From Pseudomonadota bacterium (GTDB taxonomy: Bacteria > Pseudomonadota > Alphaproteobacteria > Rhizobiales > Beijerinckiaceae): a DNA stretch of 50,535 nucleotides. The notes under the pieces were generated by a model that made no database searches, was not told the DNA's origin, and worked only from the letters and a program-made list of their open reading frames with translations. Location: NCBI GenBank assembly GCA_023423995.1, contig JAFAEL010000160.1, positions 1 to 50,535 of the forward strand, read 5' to 3'. The translations under genes were made by a program, and so were the position numbers. This document shows positions 43,880 to 50,535 of the stretch, in pieces (within the stretch, counting starts at the first letter, position 1; every line of letters begins with the position of its first letter).

Positions 43880-44590
43880 TCACGGCAGCGGGGGATGCTC
43901 TCCTTCACGCTCCTTCTGCGCAGGCGCGCCCGAGACCGAGCGGCTCGCCACCACGATACGGTTCCCCTCGCCGCCGAGCGCCACCCAGGCAGGGCCATCT
44001 GCCCCCTCGCGCTTGACGAACTCGTAGCCGGTCTCGTGCCAGGGCAGGATGGTATCGACCTCGTTGTCGAGGATGAGATCGCCGCGGTCGGTCCGCACGG
44101 TGAGCACGGCATGGCCGGCATCGCGCTTGTCGATCACCACCGTCATGCGCATCGCGCGCCGGGGAAGCCCTGCCTCGGCCAGGAGCTTGCGCTTCAGGAG
44201 CTGGATGTCCTCGCAATCGCCCTTCCCGTCGTCCGGATAATCCCAGCGATCGTTGACGCCCCAATGCTCCAGGTCCGTGACCTGGATGATCGTCTGGTTG
44301 ACCGTCAGGTTGACCCGCTTCAGCAGGTCCCAGGATTCCGGCGTCAACGCGATGACGGCCGGCTCGGCAACGTCGACCTGGCATTCGGCCGGGAGCCTGA
44401 GGCAGAATTCCTTCCATGCCGTCGTAGGGTGATTGTCCTCTCCGCCCACCGGCAGGACCGGTGCAGATGGCAGAGCCGCGATCGACTCCGCCCGCCCCTG
44501 CGGCGCCGCGAAGGCAGCCGCCAGCCACAATGCTGCGGATGCGGCCCAGGCAAGCCTGGCCGCGGTATTAGCCCCCATCGTCGTGCCCAT
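43880..44590 (-). CDS. Periplasmic transglutaminase-like cysteine protease (BTLCP, peptidase C93 family)
   Basis: This 236-aa exported protein has a signal peptide ending near GRAESI. The C93 catalytic triad is visible: Cys in GKGDCEDIQLLKRK, His in GHAVLTVRT and Asp in LILDNEVD. LapG, the c-di-GMP-controlled protease that releases adhesins, is in this family, but many alphaproteobacterial members are not LapG. No LapD-type receptor gene is visible. The start is the ATG at 44590; a second Met four codons later is the alternative. It lies about 1.4 kb from the Sia-like module. Confidence 0.8.
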   Translation of the reverse strand: MGTTMGANTAARLAWAASAALWLAAAFAAPQGRAESIAALPSAPVLPVGGEDNHPTTAWKEFCLRLPAECQVDVAEPAVIALTPESWDLLKRVNLTVNQTIIQVTDLEHWGVNDRWDYPDDGKGDCEDIQLLKRKLLAEAGLPRRAMRMTVVIDKRDAGHAVLTVRTDRGDLILDNEVDTILPWHETGYEFVKREGADGPAWVALGGEGNRIVVASRSVSGAPAQKEREGEHPPLP

Positions 44591-44849
44591 TTTGTTGTTC
44601 GAGCACGCAGATGGAGGCTTGAGGCCACAGGCCCTGCGCCGCATCCGCGCACCCACCGAGGCTGAAGCCTCGTTGGTTAACGAGCCGTTATCGCAGGGTC
44701 GCCGTCCGGCGGTCGAGCAGCACTTTGCCGCGCATCACTCCTCGGCTGCGCCTCGAGTGCATCTCCCGGTCCCCTCCCCCGCACCAGGGAATGTAGAGGG
44801 AGCGAATGCGCGCGGCGGTGAGCTGGCGCACGGCGGGAATACCGCGGCG

Positions 44850-45410
44850 TCAGGCGGCAGGAGACGGGAACGGGTCCTCCACCCGCTCCGGCAGCGGCAC
44901 CTCGAAGGCGTTGATGGTCATCGAGATCAGGCCGTAATAGCCGAGCACCCCGACGAGATCGACGACCCCCCTCTGGCCGAGAGCGTCCATCGCGAGCTGG
45001 AAGGTGCCGTCGGACACGCGTCGCGTCCGCAGCAGCTCGCAGGAAAACGCGTAAACGGCCCGCTCGTCGACGGCCGTGAGGTTCGGCTCGCCGCCGGTCC
45101 GGATCGCCTCGACGGCGTCGGGGTCGATCCCCGCCCGCATGGCGATCGGGGCGTGGACGGCCCATTCGAACCCGGCCTGCCAATGGGCGCCGGTGACGAT
45201 GATGGCGAGTTCGGACAGGCGCTGTGGAAGGCTGGTCCCATAGCGACAGAACGCGCCGAGCTCCTGCGCCTTCTCGGCGAGGCCGGGGCTGTTCACCCAT
45301 ACCCGCAGCGGCCCCTCCACGACACCGCGGGGGCCCGACAGGATGGCGTCGTAGACGCGGCGCTGCTCGGAATCGAGCGTATCCGGGGCGATGTCTGGAA
45401 TGCGGGCCAT
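44850..45410 (-). CDS. Carboxymuconolactone decarboxylase (CMD)-family protein
   Basis: This 186-aa protein has the AhpD/CMD alpha-helical fold. LPQRLSELAIIVTGAHWQAGFEWAVHAPIAM, over residues 60-90, is the family core. The CxxC pair of AhpD is absent, so it is not an alkylhydroperoxidase. MDALGQRGVVDLVGVLGYYGLIS is the second conserved helix pair. Real substrate unknown. It begins nine bases after the flavin reductase stop on the same strand, so the two are probably one operon. Confidence 0.85.
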   Translation of the reverse strand: MARIPDIAPDTLDSEQRRVYDAILSGPRGVVEGPLRVWVNSPGLAEKAQELGAFCRYGTSLPQRLSELAIIVTGAHWQAGFEWAVHAPIAMRAGIDPDAVEAIRTGGEPNLTAVDERAVYAFSCELLRTRRVSDGTFQLAMDALGQRGVVDLVGVLGYYGLISMTINAFEVPLPERVEDPFPSPAA

Positions 45411-45419
45411 CGTGCGGTG

Positions 45420-45941
45420 TCAGTCCTCGAGCGGTGTGTGCGTGCCATAGCGGCCGCCTGCGAAGATCAGCGGCTCGCCTTCCCGGTAATGGGCCTGGAT
45501 GACCCGGCCGATGAAGATCATGTGGTCGCCGCCTTCGATCATGCTTTCCGTGCGGCACTCGAAGATGGCCAGGCTGCCGTCCAGCATGGGGCAGCCGCCG
45601 ATCCCCTCCGAGAAGGCGACGTCCTCGAACTTGTCGTGGCGCGGCGTGGCGAAGTGCTGCGAGGTCGTGCTCTGCTCGGAGGAGAGGACGTTGACCACGA
45701 ACGCGCCCGAGCTCTTGAACGAGGGCAGCGAGGGCGAGGCGAGGCGCAGGCTCCACAGGACGAGCGGCGGATCGAGCGAGACGGCAGAGAACGAGTTCGC
45801 CGTCAGGCCCTCGCATTTTCCGTCCGGGGCGCGCGTCGTGATGACCGTGACGCCGGTCGCGAAACGGCCCAGCGCCTGCCGAAGCAGCTTCGGGTCCGTC
45901 GCCTCGCGGTCGAGCGGAAGGGACAGCATCGTCATCGCCAA
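45420..45941 (-). CDS. Flavin reductase-like, FMN-binding protein
   Basis: This 173-aa protein has the split-barrel flavin reductase domain. The motifs LGRFATGVTVITTRAPDG, LTANSFSAVSLDPPLVLWSL and FVVNVLSSEQ are the family hallmarks. Such proteins supply reduced flavin to two-component monooxygenases. No oxygenase gene is adjacent. The end YGTHTPLED is typical. The ATG at 45941 and another at codon 3 are both possible. It lies 58 bases from the end of the phosphatase gene. Confidence 0.85.
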   Translation of the reverse strand: MAMTMLSLPLDREATDPKLLRQALGRFATGVTVITTRAPDGKCEGLTANSFSAVSLDPPLVLWSLRLASPSLPSFKSSGAFVVNVLSSEQSTTSQHFATPRHDKFEDVAFSEGIGGCPMLDGSLAIFECRTESMIEGGDHMIFIGRVIQAHYREGEPLIFAGGRYGTHTPLED

Positions 45942-45999
45942 TGCCTAGCCGGTCGCGATCCGGAGGGAAACCGGCTCCCGCGGCACCGAGGCGGAGACG

Positions 46000-47661
46000 C
46001 TACGAAGCGCGACGGAAGGCCACCACCGTCATGTCGTCCCGCGCCTTCTCCGCGCCCCGGTAACGCGCGAGATCGTCCTTCAGCGCCGCCATCTGGTCGG
46101 GAACGGGGAGTTCGCGATGCCGGACGAGGATCTCTCCCAGTCCCGCGTGGCCGAGCAGCCTCCTTTGGCCTGGGGACGGGCTGCCCATCTGGTCGGATAC
46201 GCCATCCGTCATCAGGAAGAAGGTGGTGCCGGCATTCGCCGGTATCCTCACCTCCTCGAGATTGAGGGCATCGGCGCGACGCGAGGCGAAGCCGAGGCCG
46301 CGCTTCGCGCCCCGGATGCGGTGCGCCGCCCCGCCCTCGCTGTAGGTCAGCGACAGGCCGGCACCGGCGAAGACCACGTCCCCCGCGGCGCGATCCCACA
46401 CGCAGATCCCGCATTCGACGCCGTCGTCGGAGGTGGCGCATCGCCCATCCTGGCGCAGCCGGGTGCGCACGCGGCCGTCGAGCGCGGCCAGAATTTCCGC
46501 CGGCCCATAGAGCTTCTCAACATGCAGGATATGCTCCAGGGCGGTCGCCACGATCAGGCTGAGGAAGGCGCCCGGGATTCCATGCCCCGTGCAATCGGCC
46601 ACGATGATGATCGAGCGTCCCCCGACCTCCTCCATCCAGTAATAGTCGCCGCCGACCATCTGGAGCGGCTCCCACAGGACGCCGACCTCGAGGCCGCTGC
46701 CGGCGAGCGCGCCCGGCTCGGGCAGCGTCGCGCCCTGGATTCGGCGCGCATAGCCGAGGCTTTCCATGACGAGGCGGTTCGCCTGCTCGAGCTTGCCGTG
46801 GGTCTCTTCCAGCCGCGCCAGCAGCTGCTTCGCCTCGTCGCCGGATTGCAGGCCGTCGACCATCCGGTTGAAGGCGAGGCAGACGGAATCGATCTCGTTC
46901 GAGGGGCGGTGCCGTCCTGACAGTTCCACGTGGGTCCAGCTCTTCCGCTCGACCTCGCGCATGGCGGCGAGGAGCCGCTGGAGCGGACCGAGAACGTGGC
47001 GCCGGACATTGAGCTGGAGCGTCACCACGAAGGCGAGCTTGAGGATGAGGATCGCCGCCATCGCGAGCAGCGCCTGGTGCTGGGCGAAGCTGCGGAAATC
47101 CTCGCCCAGGACGAAGAGCGTGAGGCTGCCCTCCGGCGCGGCCTGCCCATCCGGGGCGATCGGGGCCGCGACCGTGATCATGCCCCAGGCCTTGGGACTG
47201 ACCTCCTCCCCCTGGACCGCGATCACTCGCCCGGCCGCATCGCGCAGGACAGCCCGCCGGACATCCGGCGCGGCCGTCACGGCCCGCAAAGCTCGTAGGC
47301 TGGAAGGGTCCGACATCCATCGGGGCCGCGCGATCGTGTCCGCCGTGACCCGGGCCAGGCTCGCGGCCTGGTCGGTGCGGATGCGGACCGTGTCCTCGTA
47401 ATTGATGAAGGCGATCGCGCATTGGGTGATCAGGAGCACGAGCCCGATCACCGGGTAGATGCGCAGGAACAGCGTATGGGCGAGGCTATCGAGGTCCCGC
47501 CCCTGGGCGGCTCCTCGCAGGGCGCCGGGATTCATGGCCGCCGCGGCCGTGGGCAGCGTGCCGATGCCGCCGGAGCCGCCCTCGAAGGCGGCGGGCCCGG
47601 CGCCGCGGAGAGAAGCCCCCCGCTGCGGGCGAGACGCCTCGCCCTCCGCAGCAGCGCTCAC
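46000..47661 (-). CDS. siaA: Membrane PP2C-type phosphatase of a Sia-like partner switch (SiaA-like)
   Basis: This 553-aa membrane protein has one helix at about 65-88 (YPVIGLVLLITQCAIAF), a periplasmic part of about 110 residues, a second helix near 200-222 (LLAMAAILILKLAFVVTL), a HAMP-like segment and a C-terminal SpoIIE/PP2C phosphatase. The last domain shows GGDYYWMEEVGGRSIIIVADCTGHGIPGAFLS over residues 340-371 and TDGVSDQ. I chose the GTG at 47661 because it overlaps the siaD stop (GTGA) and follows GGGGAG; an ATG at 47535 would remove 42 residues and has no ribosome site. By analogy it should dephosphorylate the SiaC-like protein. Confidence 0.87.
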   Translation of the reverse strand: MSAAAEGEASRPQRGASLRGAGPAAFEGGSGGIGTLPTAAAAMNPGALRGAAQGRDLDSLAHTLFLRIYPVIGLVLLITQCAIAFINYEDTVRIRTDQAASLARVTADTIARPRWMSDPSSLRALRAVTAAPDVRRAVLRDAAGRVIAVQGEEVSPKAWGMITVAAPIAPDGQAAPEGSLTLFVLGEDFRSFAQHQALLAMAAILILKLAFVVTLQLNVRRHVLGPLQRLLAAMREVERKSWTHVELSGRHRPSNEIDSVCLAFNRMVDGLQSGDEAKQLLARLEETHGKLEQANRLVMESLGYARRIQGATLPEPGALAGSGLEVGVLWEPLQMVGGDYYWMEEVGGRSIIIVADCTGHGIPGAFLSLIVATALEHILHVEKLYGPAEILAALDGRVRTRLRQDGRCATSDDGVECGICVWDRAAGDVVFAGAGLSLTYSEGGAAHRIRGAKRGLGFASRRADALNLEEVRIPANAGTTFFLMTDGVSDQMGSPSPGQRRLLGHAGLGEILVRHRELPVPDQMAALKDDLARYRGAEKARDDMTVVAFRRAS

Positions 47662-48503
47662 GCGGCGGCGCTCCCCATGCGGTCCGGCGCAAAGACCTGG
47701 ACGCGGTTCCGCCCGGAATGCTTGGCGCGATAGAGCGCCTTGTCGGCGCGACTCATGGCGTCCTCGAGGGTATCGCCGGCGCAGCCCTGAGCGAGGCCGA
47801 TGCTGGCCGAGAGCGAGACGCGGCCGCGATCCGAGCTGAGATCGATCGCAGCCACGACCCGCCGGATGTCTTCCGCGATCCGGCACGCCTCTGCGACGCC
47901 CGTCTCCGGCAGGACGATGCAGAATTCCTCGCCGCCGATCCGGCCGATCAGGTCCCGTGGGCGAAGCTGCGCCTTGCAGGCGAGCGCGAAGCCCACGAGC
48001 GCCCTGTCGCCGGCCGCATGGCCGTGCGCATCGTTGATGACCTTGAAGCGGTCGAGGTCGACCATCAGGAGGCAGGCCGTCTGCCGCGAGCCCGCTTGGC
48101 GGCCCCACTCGGCCTCCGCGAGTTCGAGGAAGCGGCGGCGCGACAGCGTGTCGGTCAGCGTATCGGTCTCCACGAGGCGGCGCAGCTCGGCCTCGAGCGC
48201 GACGCGATGGGCGATCTCAGCCGAGAGCGTCTCGTTGAGCTCTTGGAGCTCGCGCGCCTGTTCCTCCAGCCGCTGCACGGCGTTGTGCAGGTCGAGCTGC
48301 ATGCGGTCGCTGATGCGCACGAGCCGGCGCTGCTCGCGGTAGCTGCGCCGGTAGGCATCCGCGAGGTCCTGCACGCCGCCCGCGACCTCGGCGAGGCGGC
48401 TCAGCATCACCTCGGATTTGTCGAGAACCGCCTCCTCGGTCGCGTAGAGGCTGAAGGAGGGCGTGGCGACGGGCTCGCCGTCCGGGTTGTTGCTGCGGCT
48501 CAC
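47658..48503 (-). CDS. siaD: GGDEF diguanylate cyclase with coiled-coil N-terminal part (SiaD-like)
   Basis: This 281-aa cytoplasmic enzyme makes c-di-GMP from two GTP. The N-terminal half (about residues 20-112) is a coiled coil with no sensor domain. The GGDEF domain has the active site GGEEF at 190-194, and the product-inhibition site RxxD is at 181-184 (RPRD), exactly five residues before it. It is therefore likely active and feedback-inhibited. The GTG start overlaps the siaC stop by four bases (GTGA), and its own stop overlaps siaA in the same way. In Pseudomonas, unphosphorylated SiaC binds the cyclase and switches it on. Confidence 0.92.
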   Translation of the reverse strand: MSRSNNPDGEPVATPSFSLYATEEAVLDKSEVMLSRLAEVAGGVQDLADAYRRSYREQRRLVRISDRMQLDLHNAVQRLEEQARELQELNETLSAEIAHRVALEAELRRLVETDTLTDTLSRRRFLELAEAEWGRQAGSRQTACLLMVDLDRFKVINDAHGHAAGDRALVGFALACKAQLRPRDLIGRIGGEEFCIVLPETGVAEACRIAEDIRRVVAAIDLSSDRGRVSLSASIGLAQGCAGDTLEDAMSRADKALYRAKHSGRNRVQVFAPDRMGSAAA

Positions 48504-48889
48504 CTGCGCGCCTCCGCGACGAGCTCGAAACGGGCATGCTGGAAGTCGGCCGCGAAATCCTCGCCGGCTTCCTCGATCGTGTCGTCGTCCGCCGCATAGC
48601 GCCAGCGGATCGTCACGGAGGCGCCGGCCTCCGCCGCGTCCTCGAGCAGCATGAACATGTTCATCAGGGCCTTGGCGCTGGAGCTGTTGAAGTAGCTGAG
48701 CGCGAGCTCGAAGTTCAGGGGCCGGTCAGGGGAGGCCGCGACGTGGCCCGCGATCGCTTCGTGCAAGGGGCCGAAGAAGGCCGCCGCATCCTCCGGGTAG
48801 CTCTCGCCGGAGAGGAGCAGGCTGCCCTGCGCGAAGTCGAACTGGACTTCCGGCGTCCGTTCGGTCGCCGCGATGGAGATGGGCTCCAT
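48500..48889 (-). CDS. siaC: SiaC-like (DUF1987) phosphoprotein regulator
   Basis: This 129-aa cytoplasmic protein is of the DUF1987 family. The block LNFELALSYFNSSSAKALMNMF, over residues 58-79, is the family core. In Pseudomonas aeruginosa SiaC the residue phosphorylated here is a Thr (T68); in this protein the matching place holds a Ser (S69 by my count). TIRWRYAADDDTIEEAGEDF is the next conserved stretch. It would be phosphorylated by the SiaB-like kinase and dephosphorylated by the membrane phosphatase. It overlaps siaD by four bases. Confidence 0.9.
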   Translation of the reverse strand: MEPISIAATERTPEVQFDFAQGSLLLSGESYPEDAAAFFGPLHEAIAGHVAASPDRPLNFELALSYFNSSSAKALMNMFMLLEDAAEAGASVTIRWRYAADDDTIEEAGEDFAADFQHARFELVAEARR

Positions 48890-48904
48890 GTCTCTGGTCC
48901 GTCC

Positions 48905-49456
48905 TCAGATATAGGCCTTGAGGCAGAAGAAGCTGCGCTCCCGCGCGACCTCGCGGAAATCGAACTCGACGGGTGCAGTCGAGCGGCGGGCGATCTCGAT
49001 GAGGCCGATGCTGCCCCCGAGGGATCCCTCGTCGGCCGGCTGCCGGATCTTCTCCCGGTAATAGGCCTTGAGCTCCTCCGGGCTCATCCCGGCGATGCGC
49101 GAGAGCCGATCGCGCAGGGGCCCGACCTGATCCCGGGGCACCTCGTTCCCGCAGGCGACGAAGAACCGGTCGTTCTCCATGCCCACGACGAGCATGCCGT
49201 TGCTCACCACGCGGGGCTTCGCGTCCGGGCTGCTCACCTTGTCGGCCGAATAGCGGATGATGTTCTGGGCCTGCTCGACGAAGATGGAGAAGACTCGCTT
49301 GGCCACTGAGGCATCCGTGTCCCCTTCGACCATCCGGCGCTTCAGCACCTCGCCGAGAGAGAAGAGGACGTTCTCCGAGACGTCCCCGCTGAAGGACAGA
49401 AGCACTCCGCTCTGCCGCGAGATCTGGTGGAACGAGGTGAAGTCCTGGACGTTCAC
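48905..49456 (-). CDS. siaB: SiaB-like protein kinase (partner-switch kinase)
   Basis: This 183-aa cytoplasmic protein is of the SiaB family, related to histidine-kinase-like anti-sigma kinases. The N-terminal VLLSFSGDVSENVLFSLGEVL and FSIFVEQAQNIIRYS are typical, with the N-box-like Glu-Gln-Asn helix. GSLGGSIGLIEIARRS near residue 150 matches the family's glycine-rich lid. It is the first gene of the module, 15 bases ahead of siaC. By analogy it phosphorylates SiaC and so turns off the cyclase. No promoter motif could be picked with confidence upstream. Confidence 0.88.
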   Translation of the reverse strand: MNVQDFTSFHQISRQSGVLLSFSGDVSENVLFSLGEVLKRRMVEGDTDASVAKRVFSIFVEQAQNIIRYSADKVSSPDAKPRVVSNGMLVVGMENDRFFVACGNEVPRDQVGPLRDRLSRIAGMSPEELKAYYREKIRQPADEGSLGGSIGLIEIARRSTAPVEFDFREVARERSFFCLKAYI

Positions 49457-49634
49457 GGGCCTCTCCAGCCTGCTTGGGCCGCGCGTTCTCCGGACCCGCC
49501 TTTCTGCCTATCACCGGAGAGTTACCAGCCGCTTGCCGCGCTGCAGCGTGGTTTCGCCGTCCTCGCGCGGCCCCCCTTTCCCCGGCGGGCATGGGGCGGT
49601 CGGGAAAAAAGTTGGAGCCCCCGGAAAAAGGCGC

Positions 49635-49662
49635 TTGCAAACGCCGAAAAGGCAGGTATATC
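49635..49662 (+). promoter_or_regulatory. Candidate promoter of the rRNA operon (upstream one)
   Basis: TTGCAA (49635-49640), 16 bases, then TATATC (49657-49662). Spacing and position upstream of the boxA fit a housekeeping promoter. The match to TATAAT is partial. Confidence 0.4.
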
Positions 49663-49809
49663 AACATCCATCGACGGCGGCGCTGACACGGCGCTTCCGC
49701 CGGAGAGCTTCCTCGGATTTCTGGGTGACCTACCCGGCTTCGGTCGGATGGGGAGCTTGTTGTCCGCGGTGTTCTGGTTTTTTCGGGTTCTCTTCGGTTT
49801 TGACCGGGG

Positions 49810-49838
49810 TTGACACGGGAAGTTGGTGGGCCTAGATG
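49810..49838 (+). promoter_or_regulatory. Candidate promoter of the rRNA operon (proximal one)
   Basis: A perfect TTGACA (49810-49815), exactly 17 bases, then TAGATG (49833-49838). The -10 is poor, but a perfect -35 with ideal spacing about 120 bases ahead of the boxA makes it the better of the two. Confidence 0.5.
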
Positions 49839-49960
49839 AGGCTCATCGAGACGGGGCGCTGAGGCGCCGACGTCGCTGCTTCCGGACAGATTGATGATGT
49901 GAAGGGCGGGTAGCCGCCGGTTTCGTCGTCTCTGTTTGGGTGTAGGCATCTGCGGATGCG

Positions 49961-49977
49961 GCTCTTTGACAAGTGAA
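49961..49977 (+). promoter_or_regulatory. rRNA antitermination boxA
   Basis: GCTCTTTGACAAGTGAA closely resembles the boxA element (TGCTCTTTAACAA) that loads Nus factors on rRNA transcripts. Its place 194 bases ahead of the mature 16S start fits. Confidence 0.75.
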
Positions 49978-50170
49978 GAAAGAAAGAGAAACGTGGACGG
50001 CGGGGTCCTTGCGGACCTGCCCTGCGGCGGAGGTTTTCCTCTGGTGTGGGGTTGGTCGAAGAGACTTCGGCGGCAACGTTTTTATGAGCTCACCATCTCC
50101 GGTGGAAACGCCGTGAGATGATTGTGATCTCCGTCAATAACGTTGTGATCAGCCGATTGGATCTACTTTC

Positions 50171-50535
<365 letters not shown>

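Larger units (their letters stand above)
49457..50170. other. Divergent leader region between the Sia-like module and the rRNA operon
   Basis: These 714 bases contain no convincing gene. From left to right they hold the siaB promoter area (about 49457-49560), an AT-rich patch at 49605-49665 with a promoter-like pair, T-rich runs at 49773-49800, a second promoter-like pair at 49810-49838, a boxA at 49961-49977 and the 16S processing leader, which includes a small hairpin around 50089-50117. Small frames within it have no domain content. Confidence 0.6.

Overview
The window comes from a high-GC alphaproteobacterium, most likely of the order Hyphomicrobiales (Methylobacteriaceae, Salinarimonadaceae or Beijerinckiaceae-like). 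The partial 16S rRNA at the right edge has the typical alphaproteobacterial 5' end, and the gene families fit (PPDK, Bug- and TRAP-type uptake, BTLCP protease, LdtD-like L,D-transpeptidase). The genus cannot be fixed from 365 bases of 16S. About 50 protein genes are supported. No CRISPR array, insertion sequence, prophage or tRNA was seen. The window reads as ordinary chromosome rich in metabolic and transport genes.

Region by region. 1-5970 is a cobalamin locus: a B12 riboswitch, then btuB-btuC-btuD in overlapping order on the minus strand, btuF and the first codons of a probable cbiB-type gene further along the same strand, and a cobC-like PLP enzyme on the opposite strand between btuD and btuF. 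6063-11799 holds a DUF938 methyltransferase, an exported Ala/Pro-rich protein, a translationally coupled pncB-pxpA pair (NAD salvage and 5-oxoproline), a PPOX-like stress protein and an Mrp/ApbC Fe-S carrier ATPase. 12229-17220 holds a coiled-coil protein with a clear terminator, an SDR lacking the catalytic Tyr/Lys, a SugE/Gdx guanidinium exporter with a structured leader, a PaaI-type thioesterase and pyruvate phosphate dikinase.

18152-22694 is a complete cyanate-use operon: a textbook sigma-54 promoter, a cyanate/nitrate-type binding protein, a DUF1348 protein, a permease, an ATPase and cyanase. Two palindrome-rich intergenic elements lie inside it. The import genes and cyanase together would turn external cyanate into ammonia and CO2, and the RpoN promoter suggests control by nitrogen status. 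22770-25066 is an ECF sigma/anti-sigma pair with a divergent small exported protein, followed by a nucleoside deaminase. 25118-36275 is a mixed block: two solute-binding proteins without permeases, a cyclase-family hydrolase, a GNAT enzyme, a PAS/LuxR regulator, a multi-PAS hybrid histidine kinase and an L,D-transpeptidase. 36380-43722 carries a membrane-anchored SDR, hutU-hutH for histidine breakdown and a TakP-like TRAP transporter.

43880-49456 holds a BTLCP-family protease, a CMD-family protein, a flavin reductase and then a four-gene signalling module: SiaB-like kinase, SiaC-like DUF1987 protein, GGDEF cyclase and membrane PP2C phosphatase. This is an alphaproteobacterial counterpart of the Pseudomonas Sia partner switch that controls c-di-GMP synthesis, and it is the most interesting system in the window. 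It lies divergent from, and about 0.7 kb from, the start of a ribosomal RNA operon whose leader carries promoter-like sites and a boxA.
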